Shown piece by piece: positions 7,927-17,816 of a stretch of DNA of 64,000 bases. The DNA is taken from NCBI GenBank assembly GCA_002840905.1, contig PHDD01000001.1, forward strand, positions 186,001-250,000, written 5' to 3'. Source of the stretch: Bacteroidetes bacterium HGW-Bacteroidetes-4 (GTDB lineage: Bacteria > Bacteroidota > Bacteroidia > Bacteroidales > SZUA-534). The number at the start of each line of letters is the position of its first letter. Position 1 is the first letter of the stretch. Made by a program: the position numbers and the translations under genes. Below the pieces are notes generated by a model, which searched no databases, had not been told where the DNA came from, and saw only the letters and a program-made list of their open reading frames with translations.

Positions 7927-8334
7927 CTAAATTAATGCCGCCAAACTGGTATCAGCCATGGTTTTAAAGGTGTAATCCCTGATATTATTAAAGGTGTGGC
8001 GTATTTTGCAAGCCTCTTCATCTTTACAATGTTCACACCTTTGATAGTATTTTTCAGACGTGCAGGGTAACATGGCAATGGTTCCTTCAAATAGGCGAAC
8101 TATCTCTAATAAGTTAACTTCTTGTGGTTTTTTTATAAGAAAATAACCCCCTTTTTTGCCTATCTTACTATCTAAATATCCATTTTTTTTTAGTTCCAAT
8201 AAGATACTTTCCAAAAAACGCTTGGGAATTTTTTCACTTTCTGCTATTTTACTAATCATCAACGTTCCTTTTTCAAATTCTTTGGCTAACCTTACCATTG
8301 CCAGTATGGCATAGCGGGTCTTTTGTGTGAGCAT
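7927..8334 (-). CDS. Rrf2-family transcriptional regulator
   Basis: The 135-residue protein starts with the typical winged HTH (MLTQKTRYAILAMVRLA, then KIAESEKIPKRFLESILLELKKNGYL) and the wing GKKGGYFL. It ends in a Cys cluster C91-C100-C103-C109 that resembles the metal or Fe-S ligands of IscR/NsrR-type members. Rrf2 proteins such as CymR and IscR sense cysteine availability or Fe-S status, which would fit the cysK/metY genes 4-6 kb away; that link is inference. It begins 2 nt after the stop of a degraded Crp/Fnr gene, so the two were probably one operon of regulators. Confidence 0.88.
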   Translation of the reverse strand: MLTQKTRYAILAMVRLAKEFEKGTLMISKIAESEKIPKRFLESILLELKKNGYLDSKIGKKGGYFLIKKPQEVNLLEIVRLFEGTIAMLPCTSEKYYQRCEHCKDEEACKIRHTFNNIRDYTFKTMADTSLAALI

Positions 8335-8336
8335 AT

Positions 8337-8876
8337 CTAATCAATTTTACTTTTATGTTTCATTTTATCAACATCCACAATTTCAATTTGTTTTCCATCC
8401 ATTGATATTACATTATCTGTTTGCTATTTTGATAAAGTCATAATTACATATTCGGTTGAACAGCCTGCAAATTAAGCAATTTTTTTTCGCTTAAGGCTTA
8501 ATGTGAATTTTGTATCATGATAGACTTCTGCTGAAAAGTAAAGAAGAATATCTGCTATCCTGCCTTCTTTTTGTTTATAGTCTAAACTAATAAAATTCAT
8601 TATAGCCTTTTTAAACATTTCTGATGCCACCTGTAAAAGCATTATCGAATATTTGGCATTCTCCTGCATAATGCTTAACAATACCGAAGAATCTATTAAA
8701 ATTACTTCACAATCTTCCACTGCAATAAATGAAAAAAGATTGTTGTTTTTATAAAAAAGATTTGCACCTCCTAATATTTTTGGTGCAAAACCAATGGTTA
8801 ATATTAAATTCTTATTGATTTCGTTTTCTTAATTAAATTTTACAATTCCTTTTTCAAGGTAATAAACAGTTAATTT
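8337..8876 (-). pseudogene. Crp/Fnr-family transcriptional regulator with three nonsense codons
   Basis: On the minus strand one continuous frame reads through a cyclic-nucleotide-like effector domain (YYLEKGIVKF, then PKILGGANLFYKN, then EDCEVILIDSS) and a winged-helix output domain (FAGCSTEYVIMTLSK, then VISMDGKQIEIVD). Three stops interrupt it: TAA after VKFN, TAA after KRKKIA and TAG after MTLSK. The terminal stop is at 8337-8339. The N-terminus before YYLEKG is missing; the next gene begins there on the other strand. Without stops the frame is otherwise well kept, so inactivation looks fairly recent. Confidence 0.85.
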
Positions 8877-8877
8877 T

Positions 8878-9240
8878 ATGGAAAAAAAAATAACAATTAT
8901 TGTAATGATAGGTCGGCCAATGGGTATGTTTTGTGGATGCCCTGTGACCCATTGCGGGGTAGTTTCCAAAGTTGATGCACGTAACGGGGTAATCCACCTA
9001 AATGTTACCGGGCCTCTGCGTCCTCGGTCGGAAGGGTTTATTGACATTGGATATTATGTTTAGCAAGCTTATGAGGGCATCATTAAAAAATCGAAAGAAG
9101 AAATAAAACTGGGACGCAGGTATTGGTTCCTTCCTCGCAGGTGTATGTTGCAATGGGGGCACAGCGGACTGGTAAATGCAGTAACTAAACTTAAAGATAG
9201 TAGTTACAAGGTGCGTATCGAGGGTTTATATATCGGGTAA
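8878..9240 (+). pseudogene. 120-codon gene interrupted by one in-frame amber codon
   Basis: From the ATG at 8878 a single frame runs to a TAA at 9238-9240. Its only interruption is a TAG at codon 62 (9061-9063). The part before the TAG has a GPLRPRSEGFIDIGY motif. The part after it is clearly protein-like and conserved in character (AYEGIIK, LPRRCMLQWGHSGLVNA, YKVRIEGLYIG). I believe it resembles an uncharacterised family, perhaps DUF6955, but am not sure. The frame is preserved on both sides, so this is a single nonsense mutation or, less likely, a decoded amber codon. It starts 2 bp from the truncated crp/fnr end. Confidence 0.7.
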
Positions 9241-9530
9241 TCCATATTGGAAATATTTATTGAAGCCTTGCACATAAGTGTTTCCGGGCTTTATAAATTG
9301 GCAAAAGTATTTAATGTTTCAGAATCGAAATGCAATTTTCAATTATCAATCTGTTAATTATTACATGTAAAATAATATAAATTGTAATTTTTATAAACTA
9401 AATTAAAGGAAATATATGCTTATTTTTAAGGCCAGAAAAAATTATGCTTAATTTATAGTAATTGGATTTAAACAAAGATTACTACAGATTATTAAAAAAC
9501 AGGAGTAGTACGTTCAAAATATAATTTAGT

Positions 9531-10193
9531 TTGAATACAAAAACGAACAATACAATTATTGCCGATTCGCAGTTTTTAATAACGGAATCGTTAAAAATTA
9601 TTATACAGGAATCAGCCAATTATAATTTTATAGGGCTGGCAACTAATGTTTTGGAGCTTGACGACCTTTTATCTTTGAGAAAAGCACACCTGTTAATAAC
9701 TGATTTTGCCAAATTAGATTGGGATGGATTTGGTGGGTTAAAAAAGATTAAAATTGAATATCCTGAACTTAGCATATTAATACTTACCAACAAAATAACC
9801 CGGAAAGAATTCAATGAATTTAGTTCTATGGGGATAACCAATATTATTTATAAAAGCTCCGATGCTGAAGAACTACTTACAGCCATGGATGCTACTGTGA
9901 AGGGCAGAAAGTATTATTCCGAAGAAGTACTTGATTTATTTTTGGAAGCGAATAATTCAAGAAAAGGACATGATGAAGCAGGTCAACTAACACCTACCGA
10001 AATTGAAATAACAAAGCTCATTGCTGCAGGATTGAATACCAAAGGCATTGCTGAACAGAAAAATATTAGTTTTCATACGGTAATGTCGCACCGGAAAAAT
10101 ATTTTTCGAAAACTTAAAATTAATAGCGCACAGGAGTTGGTAATGTATGCAATTAAAGCTGGCTTAATTGATAATATTGAATACTATATTTGA
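9531..10193 (+). CDS. NarL/FixJ-type response regulator
   Basis: This 220-residue protein has a receiver domain (1-125) with phospho-acceptor Asp58 in LLITDFAK, a Thr near 86 (ILTNK) and the conserved Lys108 (IIYKSS). A LuxR-type HTH follows at about 150-212 (LTPTEIEITKLIAAGLNTKGIAEQ, then VMSHRKNIFRKL). The acidic pocket has only one Asp (ADSQ, D12) where DD is usual. Start is TTG at 9531. No intact cognate kinase is adjacent; the kinase remnant at 6.3 kb is a possible lost partner. It overlaps the next small gene by 4 nt. Confidence 0.9.
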   Translation: MNTKTNNTIIADSQFLITESLKIIIQESANYNFIGLATNVLELDDLLSLRKAHLLITDFAKLDWDGFGGLKKIKIEYPELSILILTNKITRKEFNEFSSMGITNIIYKSSDAEELLTAMDATVKGRKYYSEEVLDLFLEANNSRKGHDEAGQLTPTEIEITKLIAAGLNTKGIAEQKNISFHTVMSHRKNIFRKLKINSAQELVMYAIKAGLIDNIEYYI

Positions 10194-10411
10194 AAGCAAA
10201 TGAGAGGTTAATCACCATAAAAACAAAGCTAGTACATACTTTTTTACATTTCATTGTTTTTATGGGTATAACACTGTCGTTACATTCATGTTTTAGTTCA
10301 CGAAAAGGATGTGTTTGTTACGATTATAGTAATTTTAATAAAAATCATAATCATACGAATGTGCTCAATTTAAACATAAATGAAATAGTCAATTTTCTGC
10401 AACCAACATAA
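10190..10411 (+). CDS. small putative lipoprotein
   Basis: A 73-residue product from a TTG start that overlaps the stop of the response-regulator gene by four bases, which implies coupling. A charged N-terminus is followed by a hydrophobic core and LSLHSC, an acceptable lipobox with Cys at residue 34. The mature part is about 40 residues, with two more Cys, an Asn/His-rich stretch and no recognisable domain. The signal region is long for a lipoprotein, and the gene could itself be a remnant. Confidence 0.5.
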   Translation: MKANERLITIKTKLVHTFLHFIVFMGITLSLHSCFSSRKGCVCYDYSNFNKNHNHTNVLNLNINEIVNFLQPT

Positions 10412-11031
10412 TTTTTATTAATAAAACACACAATAAAAAGAAAATGGCAAAATTGACGCATTAACTTTAAATCAGTAGTACATGAATTTATTTCACCAAT
10501 TAGGTTATTAAGGCATTACAGTGATAATAGCTTTTTATTTTTGGCTGCCTTTTGTTTCACTTTAATAAGCTAAAATTCAGGGATAAGGTTTATTGCAAAA
10601 ATCACAGAATTACAAATGAAACAACGGAAAAGCTCGAACCATTCGATATGAAAGCGTCAAAAAAAAGATAGATAGTACCTAATTGGTTTATTTAGCCTGC
10701 GATTTTATACCCTTACCGGTTAATCAATAGTTGGGTAGTGCGGTTGTCTATTCTGACAATATTGTTAAAATGGCTCAGGCAGATAAACAATTCCAAATTG
10801 TTTATAAAAAGTTAAAGGAACATTGAATCCAAAGTTACATGGTTTAATGTTCAATTCCTTGTTTTAATCCCGTCATACCATATTTAAGGTATATAAAATA
10901 CCTTTTCTGTGGTATTTCACCTTTTTTAAAAACAAACCAACTTTGTATCGTGCTATAAACCTGAGCATATTTTATCAGGTGCTTATTAGCAAACGATTCG
11001 AAATGAAGAATTTAATGTAAAAATTGAGATT
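10412..11031. other. 620-nt region with decayed coding remnants
   Basis: From the ATG at 10482 a frame gives a short membrane-like start with a TAA at codon 10 (MNLFHQLGY, stop, ITVIIAFYFWLPFVSL). This is followed in another frame by a hydrophilic stretch containing NETTEKLEPFDMKASKK. A further protein-like piece (SDNIVKMAQADKQFQIVYKKLKEH) ends near 10826. Stops and shifts between them indicate one dead gene for a small membrane protein. The family is not recognised. The last 200 nt should hold the promoter of the DUF4395 gene. Confidence 0.35.
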
Positions 11032-11484
11032 ATGAGAAACTATGCTTTTTGCCCCATTTCCGATAATAGAATTAACGAAAAGGTTGCCCGTACTAATGGG
11101 GTCCTTACATTTTTGATTCTATTAGCATTTGGCTATTCACACCAAATCCTTCTCATTGTTTTTTTAGGAATTGATTTTCTTTTCCGGGCTACTCCCTTCG
11201 TAAAATATAGCCTGATTGGAATGACTTCACATACTATTGTAAAATATCTTCCAATTGATTCCCAATTTATTAATGCCGGGCCAAAGATTTTTGCCGCACG
11301 TGTTGGTTTGCTCTTTTCTTTCTTGATAATTCTTTCAGCCCTCTTTTCCTTTGGCACAGCATCATTGGTAATTGCAGCAATTTTAGGTTTGTTCTCTTTT
11401 TTAGAAGGGGTCTTTGGTATTTGTGTTGCTTGTATAATTTACCCTTATGTTTATAAACTAACCTATCATAAAAGATTCAACTAA
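11032..11484 (+). CDS. DUF4395 integral membrane protein
   Basis: This 150-residue protein starts with the family motif FCPISDNRINEKVARTNG and has about four hydrophobic helices (21-40, 44-60, 92-111, 114-140). It ends in the diagnostic FEGxFGxCVxC-like motif, here LEGVFGICVACIIYP with C132 and C135. DUF4395 proteins are uncharacterised; some occur beside thioredoxin or rhodanese-type sulfur proteins. Lying between regulators and sulfur-assimilation genes fits that pattern, but a role is only inferred. Full length, ATG start. Confidence 0.85.
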   Translation: MRNYAFCPISDNRINEKVARTNGVLTFLILLAFGYSHQILLIVFLGIDFLFRATPFVKYSLIGMTSHTIVKYLPIDSQFINAGPKIFAARVGLLFSFLIILSALFSFGTASLVIAAILGLFSFLEGVFGICVACIIYPYVYKLTYHKRFN

Positions 11485-11568
11485 AGTTTGCTTTATAGTA
11501 AAGGAGATAAATTAAATATAACGATTTGATATTCATGAGATTTTGAACTCTTAAGACAACGAAAAAGG

Positions 11569-12328
11569 TTGACAACGAAATTTGAAAATACAGCCATTTG
11601 GGCAGTACAAGAAACCGACAAAGCAACCGGTTCTACCATTGTGCCTAAATATCAAACGTCAACATATTCTCAAGCGCAAGTTGGTGTTAATAAAGGATAT
11701 GAATATTCACGGTGCAGTAACCCAAACCGAACTGCGTTAGATACTTGCCTTGCTGCATTGGAAAAAGCTAAATAAGGGTTAACTTTCTCATCCTGTTTAG
11801 CTGCCTAACATGCCGTGCTCTCACTTTTAAAACCCGGCTACCATCTTATTGCTCTCTTGGATATGTATGGTGGAACTTATCGGTTATTGACCCAAATTTT
11901 CGATTCATTGGGGATTAAAAACCTTGAGTATACGGATGCAGCAGCATGAAAAAAAATGCTTTTGCAGTAGCCGATTTTTGCAAACTCACCCCAATGTTGA
12001 AGAAGTGTTTTACCCTGGGTTTAAAAACCATCCGGGGCATTTATTTGCCAAAAAACAAATGTCTGGTTTTGGTTGTTTGGTGTCTTTTAAAATAAAAGGT
12101 GGATTGGATAAAGCAAACCAATTTTTTAAAAAACACAAGGTATTTCAGTTAGCCGATAGTTTGGGTGGAGTTGAGTTATTGGCCAATTATTCTGCCCTAA
12201 TGACCCATGAATCGTATCCTCCGGTTTTACGATTGAAAATTGGTGTAACTGATAATTTTATCCGCATTTCAGTGGAAATTGAGAATGTAGATGACCTTAT
12301 TGAGGATTTGAATAACGCTTTAAACTGA
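11569..12328 (+). pseudogene. trans-sulfuration PLP enzyme (gamma-synthase/gamma-lyase family) with large internal deletion
   Basis: The N-terminal piece (TKFENTAIWAVQE...TGSTIVPKYQTSTYSQ...YEYSRCSNPNR) and the C-terminal piece (FLQTHPNVEEVFYPGFKNHPGH through SLGGVELLANYSALMTH and IGVTDNFIRISVEIENVDDLIEDL) are unmistakable parts of a Cys/Met-metabolism PLP enzyme of the cystathionine gamma-synthase/methionine gamma-lyase type. Between them the frame breaks at 11773, a short stretch (KPGYHLIALLDMYGGTYRLLTQIFDSLG) survives out of frame, and about 170 residues including the PLP-binding lysine are deleted near 11935. The gene cannot be functional. An intact relative, metY, lies 1.6 kb downstream. 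Confidence 0.9.
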
Positions 12329-12733
12329 TTTTCTATGTTTCAATTTGTTTTATATCATTTTCTAAGCGTTAACCAACCTAATCGTAGGTTTAATAATGGT
12401 GAAGGTGCAGGAGGAATTGTTTGCTGCCTGAAAAATGTTTTCATGTTAAATAGTGTGATTGCTTAGTAGTTAGGGCTGCATCGTTTGCAATTTCCCATGC
12501 AGGCTGTGTTTTTTAATTCATTGTAAAATTTATTACTATTATCCGATTTGATGTCCAGAAAATATACTAAAGAATATTATATATGTTTTAAATAATTAGC
12601 TTTATTATAAGAAAGACAAATTTTGTTATTGTTTCATCCCGCAATTACGGTATATAATTTACCCTATCTGCGGGATTTTATTTTTTATTTCATCAGGGCA
12701 TCTTTGTATCAGGTATAATTAAAAATTATAATT
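12329..12733. other. intergenic region upstream of cysK
   Basis: This 405-nt AT-rich gap has no recognisable gene. It contains a hairpin at 12636-12676 and a near-consensus -7 box, CATCTTTG at 12699-12706 (TAnnTTTG with C for T), which would start transcription about 20 nt before the cysK ATG. I looked for SAM-riboswitch landmarks and saw none. Confidence 0.4.
12636..12690 (+). terminator. hairpin with T-rich tail upstream of cysK
   Basis: Perfect 8-bp outer arms ATCCCGCA (12636-12643) and TGCGGGAT (12669-12676), with weaker inner pairing, are followed by TTTATTTTTTATTT. It probably terminates read-through from the upstream remnants. It would act as a cysK attenuator only if transcription starts further upstream. 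Confidence 0.55.
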
Positions 12734-13696
12734 ATGGCACAGATAGCAAAAAAATTGACCGACCTCATAGGTAAAACCCCATTATTGGAACTATCCAACT
12801 TTAATAAAGAAAACGGGACATTAGGTACAGTAATTGCAAAACTGGAATACTTTAACCCTGGGGGAAGTGTAAAAGACCGTATAGGTTATGCAATGATTAC
12901 CGAAGCTGAAAAGCAAGGCCTAATCAGAAAAGATACGGTGATTATCGAGCCAACCAGTGGAAATACCGGAATAGCGTTAGCTTATGTTGCCGCTTCTAAG
13001 GGCTACAGGTTAATACTAACCATGCCCGAAACCATGAGCATCGAAAGGCGTAATTTGCTGAAAGCACTGGGTGCAGAATTGGTGCTTACTCCCGGCCCCG
13101 AAGGAATGAAAGGGGCAATAAAAAAAGCTGAGGAGCTAAATCTTACCATTAATAATTCGTTTATTCCGCAGCAGTTCAACAATCCTGCCAACCCTGATAT
13201 TCACCGTAAGACAACAGCCGAAGAAATATGGAACGATACCGATGGTAAAATAGATGTTTTTGTAAGTGGAATAGGAACAGGTGGTACCATTACAGGTGTC
13301 GGGGAAGTTTTGAAACAGAAGAATCCCAATGTAAAAATTATTGCTGTCGAACCGACAGGCTCACCAGTATTGTCAGGCGGCAATTCGGGACCTCATAAAA
13401 TACAGGGTATTGGTGCAGGATTTATCCCCGGTGTTTTAAACACTAAAGTCATCGACGAAATTATCCAGGTTAAAAATGAAGATGCATTTCAAACAAGCCG
13501 GGAATTGGCACGAACAGAAGGTTTATTAGTCGGAATATCATCAGGTGCAGCAACCTGGGCAGCTTTGCAGCTTAGCCTTCGAAGTGAATTTGCAGGTAAA
13601 AATATAGTGGCGGTATTGCCCGATACAGGTGAAAGATACCTGTCAACCGTATTATATCAACCAGAGGAAGCTGAGGTATCAGGTAGTCAGAAATAA
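12734..13696 (+). CDS. cysK: cysteine synthase A (O-acetylserine sulfhydrylase)
   Basis: This 320-residue PLP enzyme has the cofactor lysine K47 in NPGGSVKDR, the substrate-binding TSGNTG loop at 74-79 and the phosphate-binding [10 protein letters not shown] loop. It makes L-cysteine from O-acetyl-L-serine and sulfide in the cytosol. Length and start ([23 protein letters not shown]) fit the family. metY follows 265 nt downstream, with a truncated ORF between, so this is a small sulfur-assimilation locus. The Rrf2 regulator at 7.9-8.3 kb is a plausible controller. Confidence 0.95.
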   Translation: MAQIAKKLTDLIGKTPLLELSNFNKENGTLGTVIAKLEYFNPGGSVKDRIGYAMITEAEKQGLIRKDTVIIEPTSGNTGIALAYVAASKGYRLILTMPETMSIERRNLLKALGAELVLTPGPEGMKGAIKKAEELNLTINNSFIPQQFNNPANPDIHRKTTAEEIWNDTDGKIDVFVSGIGTGGTITGVGEVLKQKNPNVKIIAVEPTGSPVLSGGNSGPHKIQGIGAGFIPGVLNTKVIDEIIQVKNEDAFQTSRELARTEGLLVGISSGAATWAALQLSLRSEFAGKNIVAVLPDTGERYLSTVLYQPEEAEVSGSQK

Positions 13697-13710
13697 AAAA
13701 GATTGCAGCT

Positions 13711-13866
13711 ATGGACAATAATATCCTCAATCCCGTTCCTGAAGAAAAACTTATCAGGGAATTAACCCCCGATAAACTCTTAAGGATAACCTCGAAAGGT
13801 GATAACGAAATCTATTCGTTTACCATGCGTCAGGCACCGGATACCATATACGAAATAGCCTGTTAA
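13711..13866 (+). pseudogene. N-terminal stub resembling an OlsB/GlsB-type N-acyltransferase
   Basis: An ATG 14 nt after cysK opens a 51-codon frame containing IRELTPDKLLRITSKGDNEIY and a QAPDTIYEIA motif. Bacteroidota N-acyltransferases of the hemolysin-like/GNAT type, which make ornithine or glycine lipids, start with a very similar segment just before their catalytic LREIAFR region. Here the frame ends at that point and nothing downstream continues it. I read it as a truncated leftover; the alternative is a small protein of unknown role. Confidence 0.5.
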
Positions 13867-13954
13867 AAGTATTTTAAACCGTTCGAAAAAAAAAAGAATT
13901 TGCTTATGCGTAAATCATTACAAACTAATACAGAATAATAACAAATAAATTTAA

Positions 13955-15262
<1,308 letters not shown>

Positions 15263-15318
15263 ATATTTATAACCATTTGTCGCATATCAACATTTATATC
15301 TGTTTATATTTTAAAAAT

Positions 15319-15390
15319 ACGCATAACCTAACGATCCGGTTAAATTTAACTTTCCGGTTCGTTAAGTTTTCAAAACATTTGTTTATGCGT
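15319..15390. repeat. nested inverted repeats after metY
   Basis: Outer arms ACGCATAA (15319-15326) and TTATGCGT (15383-15390) are perfect complements. Inside, AACGATCCGG (15330-15339) pairs with CCGGTTCGTT (15354-15363) with one mismatch. The inner hairpin may terminate metY. The outer pair makes the structure unusually large for a terminator. Confidence 0.55.
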
Positions 15391-15574
15391 CTTTAAATAA
15401 TTATTTCTTCCTCAGTAGCCAGCATAAGTATAATAGTGCGAAACCAATTTATGCTAAGTGCATTTTTACACTTATTTTTTTTTACGACTAAATACGCATT
15501 GCTTTGAACCAACTTATATATTTTATTTGTACAGTAAAACAATAGATAATATGATAATATATTAAAACTGTAAA

Positions 15575-16852
15575 ATGAAAAAACTTTTCACCACTACACT
15601 ACTTATTGCAATGGTTTTTATTCATACATATGAAATTCATGCCCAGTTTAAAGTCGATGCCCAGTTGCGCGACCGCTTTGAACTTAGGGATGGTTATCAG
15701 AAATTAGCAGCAGATGGTTCTACTCCGACAGCCTTGGTTTCACAACGAACCCGTATTTCATTCAGTTACGAAACCGATAACCTGAAACTTGTTTTTACAC
15801 CACAAGATATAAGGTTATGGGGTGGCGATGCAGTTGTAAGTTCATCGGGCGTGGCAAATAACACAAACATTGGTTTATTTGAAGGTTTTGCCGAAGTAAA
15901 ACTTGGAAATCTGGGATGGGTTTCTGCCGGACGCCAACAATTGAAGTACGATAACGAGCGTATTTTGGCAGCCCGTAATTGGAACCAGAATGGGATGAGT
16001 TACGATGCTTTGGTTTTTAAGTTAAAATTAGCTGAATGGAAACTGCATATCGGAAGTTCATGGAATTCACTTAACGAAACCACTTCCGATAACCTGTACC
16101 CAGTGAGCAGGATTAAATCCTATAATTTTCTATGGGTAAACCGCAAGTTCAGCGATAATTTTTCAACTTCACTGTTGCATGTTGCTTCAGGTGTTACCGA
16201 AACTGATACAACCAATACGCTTAATTTCAGACAAACAACAGGTTTTTATTCTAAATATAACAAAGACAATTTAAGTATTTGGGGAAATGTTTATTACCAA
16301 TATGGTAAAAACCAAATTGGTACTGAGGTAAGAGCTTTCATAATTGATGCTGATGCAAGCTATAAAATCGGGAACTTTACTCCGGGTATCGGTTTGGGTT
16401 ATTTGTCGGGCAACAGAAAAACCGGGGCTGACCAAACCACCGATAACCTTTTTGATGTGCTTTATGGTGCACGGCACAAATACTTTGGTTTTATCGATTA
16501 TTTCAGGTCATTCTCATCACACACCAAACAAGGAGGTTTAGCCGATTATTATTTTTACCTGGATTACAAATTTTCAAAATCAGTCAACGTTCGAAATATA
16601 GGACACATCTTTCAATTGGCTCAAACCAACCCAACAACACCAACTGACAAATACTTAGGTTACGAGAACGACCTTATTTTGAAATACAAATTTAACGATT
16701 GGGGAGCTCTTGAAGGGGGTTATGTATTTTATTTACCTACCGAATCGCTAAAAACCATTCAGGGGGTAGCTAACGACAAGTTTTCACAATTTGTTTACAT
16801 CCAATTAACCCTCACCCCAACATTATTTAAACAAGAAGTTCAACCCAAATAG
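15575..16852 (+). CDS. alginate-export-type outer-membrane porin
   Basis: This 425-residue protein has a signal peptide (MKKLFTTTLLIAMVFIHTYEIHA) and then a chain of amphipathic beta strands with alternating aromatic residues: QFKVDAQLRDRFELRDGY, then RTRISFSYETDNLKLVF, then the GRQQLKYDNERILAARNW motif that marks the alginate_exp/OprE-like family. It ends with an aromatic beta strand (FVYIQLTLTP). It should be an 18-strand barrel for passive uptake. It lies 22 nt before pstS, so I infer it is the outer-membrane channel paired with this phosphate importer rather than an alginate exporter. Confidence 0.85.
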   Translation: MKKLFTTTLLIAMVFIHTYEIHAQFKVDAQLRDRFELRDGYQKLAADGSTPTALVSQRTRISFSYETDNLKLVFTPQDIRLWGGDAVVSSSGVANNTNIGLFEGFAEVKLGNLGWVSAGRQQLKYDNERILAARNWNQNGMSYDALVFKLKLAEWKLHIGSSWNSLNETTSDNLYPVSRIKSYNFLWVNRKFSDNFSTSLLHVASGVTETDTTNTLNFRQTTGFYSKYNKDNLSIWGNVYYQYGKNQIGTEVRAFIIDADASYKIGNFTPGIGLGYLSGNRKTGADQTTDNLFDVLYGARHKYFGFIDYFRSFSSHTKQGGLADYYFYLDYKFSKSVNVRNIGHIFQLAQTNPTTPTDKYLGYENDLILKYKFNDWGALEGGYVFYLPTESLKTIQGVANDKFSQFVYIQLTLTPTLFKQEVQPK

Positions 16853-16874
16853 TAATCCTATAAAATAATTTATA

Positions 16875-17813
16875 ATGAGAAAAATAAGCATTCTTTATTT
16901 ATTCATAGCAGCCCTATTGATATCGTCCTGCGTTTCAAAAAAACAAAAAGAAAATACCTTAAGTTTTTCTGGAGCATTTGCCCTTTACCCATTAGCCGTT
17001 AAATGGTCGGAAGAATATCAGAAAGAACACCCGGATATTCGTTTTAATATATCTGGTGGTGGTGCCGGAAAAGGGATGGCCGATGCCCTTGCTGGTGCAG
17101 TTGATCTTGGAATGTTCTCCAGAGAAATTTCACAGGAAGAAATCAATCAAGGCGTTTGGTGGGTAGGGTTAACTATTGATGCTGTGCTACCCACTATTAG
17201 CGAAAAAAATCCTCACCTCGGAATTATACAAAAAAGAGGATTGACTAAGGAGGAATTCAAAGGTATTTTTATTGATGGAACCATTACCGACTGGAGTCAA
17301 ATAGTAGATACACCTGAAAAACTTGAAATTAAGGTCTATACTCGCTCCGATGCTTGCGGTGCTGCCGGTACCTGGGCAAAATACTTAGGTGGATCACAGG
17401 AAAATCTTCAAGGTGTGGGAGTTTTTGGCGACCCTGGCTTAGCTGAAGTTATTGTTAACGATGCTGCAGGTATTGGTTATAATAACACTGTTTATGCTTA
17501 CGATATTAAAACCAGACAACACCGTCCAGGAATTGTCGTTATTCCCATTGACATTAATGGCAACGGTACTATTGATGACGATGAGGCTATTTATGACAAT
17601 TATGATGCCGTACAAAACGGTATAGCATCAGGTAAATATCCTTCACCTCCGGCACGTGAACTGTATTTTGTATCAAACGGTAGACCCACAAAACAGGCAA
17701 CACTCGATTTTTTGATATGGACACTAACCGAAGGACAAAAGTTTGTTGAAGAGGCTGGATATGTTACTATTGATAACGATAAAATAAATGAATATATAGA
17801 GAAACTAAAATAG
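16875..17813 (+). CDS. pstS: phosphate ABC transporter substrate-binding lipoprotein, PstS-like
   Basis: The 312-residue protein has a lipobox (LLISSC, Cys19). The PBP fold begins SFSGAFALYPL and continues SGGGAGKGMADALAGAVDLGMFSRE, the usual ligand-loop region, then TRSDACGAAGTW in place of the common SGSGT. At 226-237 it carries a perfect EF-hand-type loop (D-I-N-G-N-G-T-I-D-D-D-E), suggesting Ca2+ binding. It is followed by pstC after 3 nt and is the binding protein of the pstSCAB importer. Phosphate is the likely ligand by synteny; the altered SGSGT-like loop leaves some doubt. Confidence 0.85.
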   Translation: MRKISILYLFIAALLISSCVSKKQKENTLSFSGAFALYPLAVKWSEEYQKEHPDIRFNISGGGAGKGMADALAGAVDLGMFSREISQEEINQGVWWVGLTIDAVLPTISEKNPHLGIIQKRGLTKEEFKGIFIDGTITDWSQIVDTPEKLEIKVYTRSDACGAAGTWAKYLGGSQENLQGVGVFGDPGLAEVIVNDAAGIGYNNTVYAYDIKTRQHRPGIVVIPIDINGNGTIDDDEAIYDNYDAVQNGIASGKYPSPPARELYFVSNGRPTKQATLDFLIWTLTEGQKFVEEAGYVTIDNDKINEYIEKLK

Positions 17814-17816
17814 ATT

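Noticed and set aside
9061-9063. Amber codon as encoded pyrrolysine
   Set aside because: No pylTSBCD genes or methylamine methyltransferase context is in the window; a nonsense mutation is simpler given the surrounding decay.
12329-12733. SAM or other sulfur riboswitch upstream of cysK
   Set aside because: None of the conserved core sequences of SAM riboswitches are visible; only a simple hairpin and a promoter-like box are present.
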